Below, one piece after another: positions 1 through 7,185 of a stretch of 9,477 bases of DNA. Source of the stretch: Wolbachia endosymbiont of Mansonella ozzardi. Lineage in GTDB: Bacteria > Pseudomonadota > Alphaproteobacteria > Rickettsiales > Anaplasmataceae. The notes beneath the pieces are model-generated. The model made no database searches. It saw only the letters and a list, made by a program, of their open reading frames with translations, and was not told the DNA's origin. Numbering within the stretch: the stretch's first letter is position 1; every line of letters begins with the position of its first letter. The translations under genes and the position numbers were made by a program. The stretch spans positions 1 through 9,477 of the forward strand of contig NZ_JADAKK010000016.1 in assembly GCF_020278625.1 (NCBI RefSeq), written 5' to 3'.

Positions 1-14
1 GTTTTAGACAGTAG

Positions 15-71
15 ATCCTAGTATCAACTGCTGGGATAACAAGAAAAGGCTACTGGGATAACAAGAAGAGG
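15..71. repeat. Degraded hairpin repeat plus two 22-bp tandem units
   Basis: An imperfect inverted repeat has arms ATCCTAG (15-21) and CTGGGAT (31-37). It overlaps two near-identical 22-bp direct units at 28-49 and 50-71, which share the core CTGGGATAACAAGAA and differ at two positions. This resembles the short dispersed palindromic repeats that litter Wolbachia intergenic DNA (seen there as CTGGGATGACA-type sequences). The same arm motif recurs at 5851-5873. It probably marks the 3' flank of the decayed aldolase gene and encodes nothing. Confidence 0.55.
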
Positions 72-106
72 AGCATTCAGAGGAAGATAGTAGTGCAAAG
101 AGCTTC

Positions 107-840
107 TTACAACTTACTTTTAATTAGTCTAACCCATGCGTGTTAATTTTTTTTCACCAGAATTGCTTTTGAAAGATAAAAGATCCTTTACAGCTTTTGA
201 GCAAATTTCTTTGCTTGGAATTGATAATTCCCTATTCATCACTAATGTTAAACATTGAGTTTTACACGCTTGTTTTAAGCGATATGTATAAAACATTGCT
301 TCTTGTATAGTCCGACCACACGTTATAGGTCCATGATCGCGCATTAACATCACAAAACTTTCTCTCAGATTGGCTATTAGTCTTTTTCCTTCTGTATCAT
401 CAAGTGCTAGGGAATTATAATCATAGTAAGATACCTCATTGTAAAAATGCAGCGCCCACTGACTTGTTGGGAGTAACCCATCTTTGAGGGAGGAAACTGC
501 TACAACAGAAGGTATATGCAAGTGAAAAATTACTTAAACATCTTCCCTTGCTTGATAAATAAAGCCGTGGATTACATAACCAGTTTTATTACATTGATAT
601 TCTTTGCCCTCAATAACATCTCCATCAAACGACACCTTCATCAATGAATTTTCATTCACTCATTAAAGCGTATACCAAATGGATATATACAAAACTACTT
701 TTGATTCTCAGAACGCGCCGATAGGTGAGTATATGTATGGCCATCCAGTTCTAAGTAAGATAAAATTTGATAGGCGTAGATTAGGTCCCTTTTTACCTTG
801 CTCTTTATTAATAAAACAATTTTCAGCTAAGACCTTCTGA
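107..840 (-). pseudogene. Class II aldolase/adducin-domain protein, broken
   Basis: The remnants read in order on the minus strand as a zinc-dependent class II aldolase/adducin head domain of roughly 230 residues. The N-terminal part contains [14 protein letters not shown] (about 705-750) and [10 protein letters not shown]. The central part contains the HLH metal-ligand pair just after an in-frame TAA at 534-536, then RDHGPITCG with the third histidine. The C-terminal part, [11 protein letters not shown], ends at the TAA at 107-109. The damage I can see is a TAG at 695-697, a frameshift near 660-662, the TAA at 534-536, a frameshift at the eight-T run 147-154, and a probable frameshift near 805. 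The longest open piece (129-521) begins just after the TAA, so it is a fragment and not a gene start. Intact members act on sugar phosphates or related substrates, and the substrate here cannot be told. The upstream limit is approximate. Confidence 0.85.
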
Positions 841-987
841 AAGTTTATACAAGAAGAGAGGCTCGTAGTAAACTCATACTTTTAGTTTGGAGGTAAATTA
901 GAGAAAGAGGAATTCTTAGTAAACAATTCTCTATTACATAATCTATGGGACTTGTACAGAGTTTATGTCCTTGAACTATATAATATC

Positions 988-1017
988 TTAACTGCAAAAA
1001 TAATTTTTCTATATAAT
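988..1017 (+). promoter_or_regulatory. Candidate sigma70 promoter of the P-loop gene
   Basis: TTAACT at 988-993, an 18-bp spacer and a perfect TATAAT at 1012-1017 lie 36 bp before the first ATG of the downstream gene (1054). A second TATAAT is present at 979-984, without a good -35 at normal spacing. The position argues that translation starts at 1054 and not at the upstream TTG codon at 952. AT-rich DNA yields such matches by chance, so this is moderate evidence. Confidence 0.4.
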
Positions 1018-1053
1018 GTTTTAAATGTTTTAAAGCTTAAGTTTCATGTTATT

Positions 1054-1704
1054 ATGAATATAGATTTTAACATTATAAATAATATGATAAACATTAATAC
1101 AAAGGAACAGATAACAGGAGTTTTCGTATATATTATCGGCTTTTCAGGAAGTGGCAAGCTTTCTACGGCAATAGAATTATCTAATATGATAGGTGCACTG
1201 ATTGTAAACAGCAACTTTTCCAACAATACTCAAATCCGCTCTATATGTGATAATATCTTTGAATATGACCAAATCCCTAAAGAAGCCCAAGATAGAATAT
1301 ATAACATTGCACAAATTATGCTTCAGGCAATAGAAGCCTATCTAATTCATTCAAAAAATTACATATTTATTGATGAATTGATGAAAGATAATGATTACAA
1401 TATAAGAATGTATAACTCAGTAGTAGAGCTTAGTAAAAGAATGAATACAAGAATTCTTCCTATAGTGCTAAAGTGTGACCTAACTACATTACAAAAACGC
1501 ATTAAATTAAAAAGACAAAGGGAAAATAAGAAAGTTACTAGCATGAGCAGTATTATAGAGAAATTTAGGACTCGTAATTTATTTATACCGCCGAATGCCA
1601 TAGAAATAGAAAATTCAAATATGAGTATAAAAGAAGTAGCCGAAGAAATAACAAACCAGATGTACAGACTTAGTCAAATCGATAGAGTTTACGCAAAAGG
1701 GTAA
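1054..1704 (+). CDS. P-loop kinase-like NTPase
   Basis: A 216-residue protein with a Walker A loop at residues 29-38 (GFSGSGKLST). An extra leucine sits between the lysine and the Ser/Thr pair, a variant also seen in some small P-loop kinases. A hydrophobic strand ending in Asp-Glu (YIFIDEL, 103-109) fits Walker B. An Arg/Lys-rich stretch (148-160) may serve as the phosphate-binding lid, and the C-terminal IEIENSNMSIKEVAEEI pattern is typical of adenylate/shikimate-kinase-like folds. It probably phosphorylates a small molecule or nucleotide in the cytoplasm, but the substrate is unknown. I chose ATG 1054 because it is the first ATG and follows a candidate promoter. The frame is open back to a TTG at 952, and ATG 1084 is a further alternative. 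No clear Shine-Dalgarno is visible. Its stop directly abuts the convergent tsaB stop. Confidence 0.72.
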   Translation: MNIDFNIINNMININTKEQITGVFVYIIGFSGSGKLSTAIELSNMIGALIVNSNFSNNTQIRSICDNIFEYDQIPKEAQDRIYNIAQIMLQAIEAYLIHSKNYIFIDELMKDNDYNIRMYNSVVELSKRMNTRILPIVLKCDLTTLQKRIKLKRQRENKKVTSMSSIIEKFRTRNLFIPPNAIEIENSNMSIKEVAEEITNQMYRLSQIDRVYAKG

Positions 1705-2322
1705 TTATAATAATTTCATATACTGAGGCTCATTTAAATATAGAGCGTTGACCCCATTTAATTTTTGTTTATTTTCTAGCCTATAACGGGCCAATAGTCC
1801 TGCATGGCTAGCATTTAACTCTGGTAAATTGCAATCCACATATGTAATGCAGTTATTGTCTTTTGTCCCAGTACCTATCACACACTGGGATCCGGTAGCC
1901 GCAACTGGCTCTGACAGCGGCAATAAATTGAAATCAAATAACTGAGTATAAAACCCTTGAGCACTTTTGATTATAGCTCTGATATTTTTTTTACTGTTTG
2001 CACAAAGCAAGGATATTGCATACGCCTGAACTTCCAGTGCATTAACTCCGTATAACGGCTTATTCGTAGCAAGATTTATGCCTTTTGCAGCCGATATACC
2101 AACTCTAATTCCAGTAAAACTTCCTGGTCCAATCACTACCACTAAATGGCCTATTTTATCGTAGCTATAATTGTACTTATTGAACAGAGTGTTCAAAATT
2201 TGAAAAAATGTTTCTGCGTGGCTATTGCTGGTGGAATTGCGCTCTACAAAACAATTGCCATCATGGTCAATTATCGCTATTGAGCTACCAGCACCTACAG
2301 TATCAATCGCTAGAATGGACAT
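1705..2322 (-). CDS. tsaB: tRNA t6A biosynthesis protein TsaB
   Basis: The protein has 205 residues, slightly shorter than E. coli TsaB (about 231). It opens with MSILAIDTVGAGSSIAI, the first strand-turn of the ASKHA fold. At residues 65-75 it has the family hallmark GPGSFTGIRVG, followed by ISAAKG. TsaB is the scaffold partner of TsaD and works with TsaE and the threonylcarbamoyl-AMP synthase TsaC/TsaC2. Together they place N6-threonylcarbamoyl on A37 of ANN-decoding tRNAs in the cytoplasm. The start codon overlaps the stop of the upstream symporter gene by one base (TAATG), so translational coupling is likely. The 3' end touches the stop of the convergent P-loop gene with no spacer and no visible terminator. 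The gene is intact. Confidence 0.93.
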   Translation of the reverse strand: MSILAIDTVGAGSSIAIIDHDGNCFVERNSTSNSHAETFFQILNTLFNKYNYSYDKIGHLVVVIGPGSFTGIRVGISAAKGINLATNKPLYGVNALEVQAYAISLLCANSKKNIRAIIKSAQGFYTQLFDFNLLPLSEPVAATGSQCVIGTGTKDNNCITYVDCNLPELNASHAGLLARYRLENKQKLNGVNALYLNEPQYMKLL

Positions 2323-3452
2323 TACCTAAGCTTATCATAGAGTTTTATAAACATTATAGTAAAAGCACCATTACCCATAACATTTGCTGAAGTTATTATT
2401 GGATCAAACACTACATATAATGCCGCGATTAACGAGAGCATTTCTGGAGAGAATTTAAGATACCTTTCAAGAACAGGCAGCATTGCTATAATTCCTCCTG
2501 CTGGAACTGCAGCGATAGCAAACTTAAATAACAAAAAATAAAGGAGGAAAGTTACATAGTCTGTCGTGGATAATGCATAACCGGAAGTTATTACCACCGA
2601 TAATATTATAATAAAAAAGCAATCACCTACTAAATGAAAGCCGGAAGTCATTAATATAACAGACGATGCTACATCAGGTTGTTTTACATTTTTTTTACTC
2701 CCCTCAAGAGTAAGTGGCATAGTTGCACTGCTAGACATTGTACTAATCGCAGTAATAAATGCTGGCATCATATTGCTTATGCTAGTTATCCAGTTTGTGA
2801 TCTTAAACGAATTTGCTGCTCCGTATAAGAGAAAAACATAAAAGTAAGTTACAGATATTATAATAACAAAAATTATTGAGCAATCTTTGAATATTATAGA
2901 TAGAACCTGGTCATGTTGCATTTTTAAAGCAAGCCCAAGTACGAATACTGGAATAACTGGTATCAAAAAGACTTTTAGAACAAACGAAGTTAAGCCTGAC
3001 ATTTTGCGCGAGAGCTCTTTACTCTTTTTGGGCAGCAGAACAGACACTATTAAGCTGGATATAAATCCATAAGCAAGAGCATGAAAGTTAGAAAGGAGTA
3101 GCGGCAGCTTAAACGACCACAAAGGAGCAATTGTTTCTTCATATGTTATATCTTGTATTGAATAAGTGTTTTTCAGGAGAAAATGACCAATCGAATAAGC
3201 AATTAAACTTGAAACTAAATTCGACAAGAAAATCATTATGACAAGTAATAGTATAAACTTTATAGCCGACTGCTTAAGATCGTTAATACTGCTGAAGATT
3301 AACGCAAAGACAATAAAAGGCATTACAAATAGCAAAATTTCTTTGATACTCAAGCTCACTGAATACAAAAAGATTTTTGCTTCTATTGGAGCTAAATAAC
3401 CAAAAAATACAACTGAAGCAATAATAGTGAGTAAGATTAGCAGTTGTAGCAT
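2322..3452 (-). CDS. Dicarboxylate/amino acid:cation symporter (SDF family)
   Basis: A 376-residue very hydrophobic inner-membrane protein, somewhat short for the sodium:dicarboxylate/glutamate symporter family (about 400-450). Predicted membrane segments include roughly 2-21, 30-55, 65-92, 115-140, 150-175 and 185-212. Next comes the serine-rich re-entrant hairpin HP1 with the signature SMSSSATMPLTLEG (the family's SSSxATLP motif), then a hydrophobic helix. HP2 and TM8 follow, with AAVPAGG and FDPIITSANVMGNG near the C-terminus. The last motif matches the substrate/cation-binding D...T..NV.GD pattern, but its final Asp is Asn. The usual NMDGT of TM7 is absent, with HLVGDC at the corresponding place. 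The family imports C4-dicarboxylates, glutamate, aspartate or neutral amino acids with Na+ or H+, and the altered motifs leave substrate and coupling ion open. It starts at ATG 3452 without a clear Shine-Dalgarno and is coupled to tsaB downstream. Confidence 0.85.
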   Translation of the reverse strand: MLQLLILLTIIASVVFFGYLAPIEAKIFLYSVSLSIKEILLFVMPFIVFALIFSSINDLKQSAIKFILLLVIMIFLSNLVSSLIAYSIGHFLLKNTYSIQDITYEETIAPLWSFKLPLLLSNFHALAYGFISSLIVSVLLPKKSKELSRKMSGLTSFVLKVFLIPVIPVFVLGLALKMQHDQVLSIIFKDCSIIFVIIISVTYFYVFLLYGAANSFKITNWITSISNMMPAFITAISTMSSSATMPLTLEGSKKNVKQPDVASSVILMTSGFHLVGDCFFIIILSVVITSGYALSTTDYVTFLLYFLLFKFAIAAVPAGGIIAMLPVLERYLKFSPEMLSLIAALYVVFDPIITSANVMGNGAFTIMFIKLYDKLR

Positions 3453-3540
3453 GTTTTAATATAGCAATACTATATGGACATAATGCAGTGAGTTAGTTTT
3501 CAAGTAAAGCAAAACTACCTAAACTGCTGTCATGCATTTA

Positions 3541-4711
3541 TCAAAAACTCAACTTCAACCCAGCCAATAATACATAACCTGAGTTGTTTTTGGACTCTTC
3601 GATGGCTCTTCGGCATTAAATTTTACAATATCGAAATAGTATGAAGTGCCCAAAAAAGATAGCTTTCAAGACCTAAAGCATATGATGTTAATTTGTTTAT
3701 ATCTTCGCCTACAATATTCCGACCACTACTAAAATATGTTAAGCTCAATCTGTGAGAATCAGATCGGTAAGCGACACCTGCATCCGTATAATACGTATTA
3801 GTCGTTTCAGGACTATATATCTTGCTCGATTTACCACCATTACCATATGAGAAAATGCAGTTAAGATCGAAAAGTTTCAGATTTAAACCAAAATTCCAGT
3901 GTAGTAACTGGTTACAGCACTCATAACTTTCATAGGTTCCATCTGAGCAATCGGTTGAATTTTCCCTTGCAAATTCACCAGTTAAAGCAGCAGTAAAATT
4001 TATATCATCCGACAAACTATTCTTATAGGAAAAGCCAGCAGCAACTAGATTGCTATAATACAAGTTATTCTTCCCTGGAACATAACTAAGCCAAAGTTAA
4101 AAGTTATAAATCTCAGGAGAGGTATAGCTTATTGCTGGTTGCTTTAATTTCATCTCTCGTCCATCATAATTATTATAAATATTGGGTTTACTCCAAGAAA
4201 GACTTTGTCTTTATCGTACCCAGTACCAATGCCCTTCTCATCGTTACGGAGATTTATATAGTTTACCCAACAACCATTTACTCTTCCAGCAGCCATGTAA
4301 ATTTTTGAAGTATTGATCAGCATACTTTGACTGACTAAACTTTTTTTTCCATACTCAATTGACCTAAGCCCCAGGTTTTTTATGATGAAATACTATTCTT
4401 TCATGCCCAGTTTTTCTATGTCTAACGCCTTTAGGTTTGCGGTACCAGAAATTCCTGCCTTAATTAAACCCCATTTGAGTATTTGGATAAACTTGCTGTA
4501 AATTAAAGAAAGCGCAAGTGTGAATAACTTAAAATCCTGTCTTTAGGCCTAATATTGAAAGAATCTTTGTTAAAAGCGTAGCCAAACCTCAAATCTATTT
4601 TCCGTCCAGTTCTGAATAAAACATTCCCTTATCCAAAATTACCCTAGCGTTAGCACTATTTTGCGAGAATAATAACGAAAGCAGCGCTACCATGCAACAT
4701 TTCAACTTCAT
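3541..4711 (-). pseudogene. Outer-membrane porin, heavily frameshifted
   Basis: A former gene of about 390 codons. It begins at ATG 4711 with a clear signal peptide (MKLKCCMVALLSLLF, then SQNSANA and RVILDKG). Barrel-like strands follow: IDLRFGYAFNKDSF, LIKAGISGTANLKA, IYMAAGRVNG, LWLSYVPGKNNLYYSNLV, DAGVAYRSDSHRLSLTYF. It ends in NNSGYVLLAGLKLSF at 3541, with the terminal Phe expected of a Gram-negative barrel protein. Breaks I can see are frameshifts near 4588, 4485-4507, 4196, 3648 (six-A run) and 3590, plus in-frame TAG at 4393-4395 and TAA at 4097-4099. The longest open shard, 3623-4063, is only the middle of the gene. The organisation is that of an alphaproteobacterial general porin. 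It lies between two intact minus-strand genes. Confidence 0.85.
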
Positions 4712-4785
4712 AAATAAATTTAAATTTTTATAAAAGTTTAAGTTTAAATCCAATATAGGCAAAAGAAACTTTTTTACATAAAATA

Positions 4786-5592
4786 TTAGATTTTGTACTG
4801 TGCAGCTAGTTTTTGAGCTATACTTCCATAAATTACTGATACACGGGGTAATTTTTGTTTTAATAGCTGCTTATTGATAGCAGAATGTATACGATCAATT
4901 ACTTTAGGTGTGTCTTCTGTATTACAGTTAAATAAAATAAAGAGCACTTTATTTTCGCCAATATACCCTAAAAAATCATCACTGCGGCAATTTTTGTGAA
5001 AGTGCTCTATAACAACTTTCAATGCATCGTTCGTCTCTTCACAGTTACTATCGAAATCAATAACTCCCACAGCTATACTAATTTGATGTCGCAGAGCAAA
5101 ATTTAATATAGCACGCAGCTCTAGAATGGAGGATTCATTGTCTGGTATATCAAATAAGTCGTGGTTTTTGTACTTTTTACCCATTAAATATTCATCCCTA
5201 AATATTCCTAGCTTATGAAGTAGGCTGATGTTGCGTATCAACAGCTCATAATTAATCTTGTCATTAGTGAATTGCATGGTGCGGAAAACCTTCACTTTTG
5301 TCTTGATGTCCTCTCCTCTAGAGTCAATTAAAGAAAAACCTATTACTTTAGTCAATATGTCAAGTAAATCATATCCATCCTCGGCATACTCTAAATAATT
5401 TCTCACATCTTCAGCTACTCTTGCACTTAAAATACTGATTAACGGCTTATTGAGTAAACTCTCTTTCCCATATTTTAACAAGTTCCTTGCAGCTTGGTTG
5501 AGCCCTGAAATTAATACAGTTTTTCTCCTATTATCCTGACAAACAGATATCACAGCATCATCTTTCCTTCTTGCAGTTATAAAATCTTCCAT
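4786..5592 (-). CDS. PAS plus degenerate GGDEF-like domain protein
   Basis: A 268-residue soluble protein. Residues about 1-125 fit a PAS-like sensor: ISGLNQAARNLLKYGKESLLNKPLISIL resembles the PAS core in which a residue 'becomes' a state, and FRTMQF/YELLIRNIS supply later strands. Residues about 150-268 follow the outline of a diguanylate cyclase GGDEF domain: a strand AVGVIDFDS (metal-binding Asp position), a helix, then RSDDFLGYIGENKVLFILFNC. The second is where an active enzyme reads RxGGDEFxxLLP. The catalytic GGDEF has become GENKV, so cyclic-di-GMP synthesis is unlikely and a binding or regulatory role is more plausible. I chose ATG 5592, and only a weak purine run precedes it. The frame is intact although both neighbours on this strand are pseudogenes, which suggests selection. 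The domain assignments come from pattern matching by eye. Confidence 0.68.
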   Translation of the reverse strand: MEDFITARRKDDAVISVCQDNRRKTVLISGLNQAARNLLKYGKESLLNKPLISILSARVAEDVRNYLEYAEDGYDLLDILTKVIGFSLIDSRGEDIKTKVKVFRTMQFTNDKINYELLIRNISLLHKLGIFRDEYLMGKKYKNHDLFDIPDNESSILELRAILNFALRHQISIAVGVIDFDSNCEETNDALKVVIEHFHKNCRSDDFLGYIGENKVLFILFNCNTEDTPKVIDRIHSAINKQLLKQKLPRVSVIYGSIAQKLAAQYKI

Positions 5593-5850
5593 GCTTTCAT
5601 TCTATACAGCGTACTTAATAAGTATAATCAGATTATATTAAAACTCATTTATCTTTGATATGCTTAATTAGATATAACGGAAGTAGCTTAACGCTATGGT
5701 GACTGTAGCTAGTTGCTTTTAGGTGGTAATAAAGGTGGAGTAGCTTTTATCACTTCAGTGCATGACACACAACTATACGAACATTGTAATTCAAGCCTAT
5801 CAGAAGGATATCACTCAAGTAGCCCTTTCTTTCATCATCCCCTTCCTGCC

Positions 5851-5873
5851 ATCCCAGCGCGTGACGCTAGGAT
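5851..5873. repeat. Short Wolbachia-type palindromic repeat
   Basis: Arms ATCCCAGCG (5851-5859) and CGCTAGGAT (5865-5873) pair over 9 bp with one mismatch around the 5-base loop CGTGA. The element 'ATCCCAGCGCGTGACGCT' is a familiar dispersed intergenic palindrome of Wolbachia genomes. Related arms occur at 15-37. It is unlikely to be a terminator, because no T-tract follows on either strand. Confidence 0.6.
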
Positions 5874-5916
5874 CCATAGCCCTTCTGTCCGATAGCTATA
5901 TAGGGTATATAAAGGG

Positions 5917-5939
5917 TTAATGGAGCATTGTTCCATCAA
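5917..5939. repeat. Weak inverted repeat 3' of the lipase pseudogene
   Basis: TTAATGGA (5917-5924) and TCCATCAA (5932-5939) form an 8-bp stem with one mismatch or G-U pair around a 7-base loop. It lies about 55 bp beyond the remnant stop of the lipase gene on the minus strand. It could be a factor-independent stop signal, but there is no run of T after it, so it is listed only as an inverted repeat. Confidence 0.3.
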
Positions 5940-5993
5940 CCAGCTGCTACGCGTCAATTATGGCAGGTGAAAAGTCTTTATGTGACTCAACCT

Positions 5994-7123
5994 TTACTTG
6001 TTCAAGGAAGGGTTCTCATGTTTACCTTCCACTTGCTTAGTCTTAGAAGGACTTTCATACTTACTTTTCACTTTTTCAAAGAAACCTGATTGACCGAAAG
6101 CATACCCTACTAAGTTAGCAGCGTAATATTGAACATTACCTAAAACCGCGGAGTTAATTCGTTCTAGCCTTCTCGAAGGACAGTAAAGTAAAGAGAAACG
6201 TCGTTGTTTGATCGGAACTCCCTTTCATCTGTTCTATAAATAACTTCATAATAACCATCTATTTTATAAACGGCATATCCTTCCGGCACTGATACTTTCA
6301 ATTGTGCACCCAAGTGGGCATAACCAAATGAACCAGGTGATACTGCTGGCACTAGATCTTGCCTATGTTGAGTTACTCCTAGTTGTTTCCTGAAGAGCGT
6401 CATTGCAGATCTCACTAGCAGTAAGATTAAAAACCCCAGATCACTGAAAGTTGCAACACGAATATCTTCAGCCTCTTTTGTTTTGTTGAAACATAAAGCA
6501 GCTATCCTAGCAACAGCTTTCCCCATACTATGACCTGTGAGATTAATTTTAAAATCTTTATGAGATTTAAAAATACCATAAAGATTAGGCAATGAATCTG
6601 TAAATGCGTTGTGTAAAAGCCATAATGAATTCTTCCACCTTCAGGTAAAAGCTCTGAGGCAGTAAAAAATGCGTTTGCATCAGTTATTATGTCATCAAAG
6701 TCTTTAGTATCACGATAGGCTATAGTTGTTTCCCTATCTTTTGCAAAAACAAAACCAGCACACTTTCTACTACTGTAATAAGATAGAATAGTACTATAAC
6801 CTTCCTTAATAAATTCAGCTTTAGTTTTATATCCTCCGTTAGATAATATCGGGTCGTTATTACCATAGGTCATCTTAGAGAAAGTACGCATCTCCAATAA
6901 TTTCCCTTTATTAAACCTGCAATTTCTGCAGCACTTTCACCTGTTTGATCAGGCAAAGAATATATTTCTTTGGGTTACAAGGATTTATAAATTCATAATC
7001 TTCAAAGATCTCAAATTCATTGTCATATTCTTCTACCCCATTATCGTTGCCTGGTATTGAACTTACGTTGCTTGTACTGGTGTTTGTGATACCAAACCAA
7101 TTGCGTAAGAAATTAAAATCCAT
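5994..7123 (-). pseudogene. Class 3 lipase family protein, frameshifted
   Basis: The pieces join into a protein of about 375 residues. They start at ATG 7123 (MDFNFLRNWFGI), which is preceded by a GAGGT ribosome site and a good promoter. The alpha/beta-hydrolase core follows: VFAKDRETTIAYRDTKDFDD, GGRIHYGFY, and the nucleophile elbow GHSMG with Ser at 6527-6529. Then comes RQDLVPAVSPGSFGYAH, which matches the class 3 lipase Asp region (Thermomyces type NDIVPRLPP...FGYSH). The C-terminal tail ends VEGKHENPSLNK, with TAA at 5994-5996. Frameshifts are visible near 6985, 6903 and 6612, and near 6170 where the tail continues as LERINSAVLGN. A compensating pair near 6436 and 6375 leaves about 20 residues out of frame (true frame VFNLTASEICNDALQE). 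The second Gly of GHSxGG is Lys. Intact relatives hydrolyse acylglycerols or phospholipids. No complete product is possible. Confidence 0.85.
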
Positions 7124-7130
7124 ATAAAAC

Positions 7131-7135
7131 ACCTC
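7131..7135 (-). promoter_or_regulatory. Shine-Dalgarno site fixing the lipase start
   Basis: GAGGT on the minus strand lies 7 bases before ATG 7123. It selects this ATG over the GTG at 7132, which overlaps the site itself. It is one of the few clear ribosome sites in the window and has survived the decay of the reading frame. Confidence 0.6.
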
Positions 7136-7155
7136 AATTTATCATAGCTTTATTA

Positions 7156-7185
7156 ACTATACTAATAAATCTATACTGTTGTTAA
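7156..7185 (-). promoter_or_regulatory. Candidate sigma70 promoter of the lipase locus
   Basis: On the minus strand TTAACA (7180-7185; 5 of 6 to TTGACA), an 18-bp spacer and TATAGT (7156-7161; 5 of 6 to TATAAT) lie 33 bp upstream of ATG 7123. This is the best promoter match in the window, and it sits in front of a gene that can no longer make its protein. AT-rich sequence makes chance matches common. Confidence 0.45.

Larger units (their letters stand above)
5593..5993. other. Intergenic region without a supportable gene
   Basis: This stretch of about 400 bp separates the PAS/GGDEF gene start from the end of the lipase pseudogene. A TATAAT on the minus strand (5632-5637) could be the -10 of the PAS/GGDEF gene, but no good -35 is seen. 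A plus-strand frame at 5713-5895 is open from a TTG codon. It has no ribosome site, runs through the hairpin repeat at 5851-5873, and looks like no family I know. A shorter minus-strand frame (about 5710-5805) is equally unconvincing. A second weak hairpin lies at 5917-5939. Confidence 0.6.

Noticed and set aside
129..521. Open frame taken as a complete 130-residue gene
   Set aside because: It starts with TTG just after an in-frame TAA, and the homologous sequence continues on both sides. It is the middle of the aldolase pseudogene.
906..932. Hairpin with arms AGAGGAATT and AATTCTCT
   Set aside because: It has a bulged, AT-rich stem with a 10-base loop and no T-tract, so it is likely chance.
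952..1053. Upstream extension of the P-loop protein from TTG 952
   Set aside because: The 34 extra residues look like AT-rich noise, no ribosome site precedes them, and a candidate promoter lies inside this stretch.
1044..1601. Minus-strand hydrophobic frames at 1044-1226 and 1395-1601
   Set aside because: They are shadows of the P-loop gene in AT-rich DNA, with no start signals.
2208..3072. Plus-strand frames at 2208-2390 and 2887-3072
   Set aside because: They lie antisense to tsaB and to the intact symporter and have no recognisable features.
4755..4775. Possible terminator after the PAS/GGDEF gene (AAAAG/CTTTT stem)
   Set aside because: The stem is about 5 bp and almost all A-T, which is too weak to support.
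5713..5895. Possible 60-residue gene on the plus strand
   Set aside because: It has a TTG start, no ribosome site and no family likeness, and its last third is translated from the palindromic repeat.
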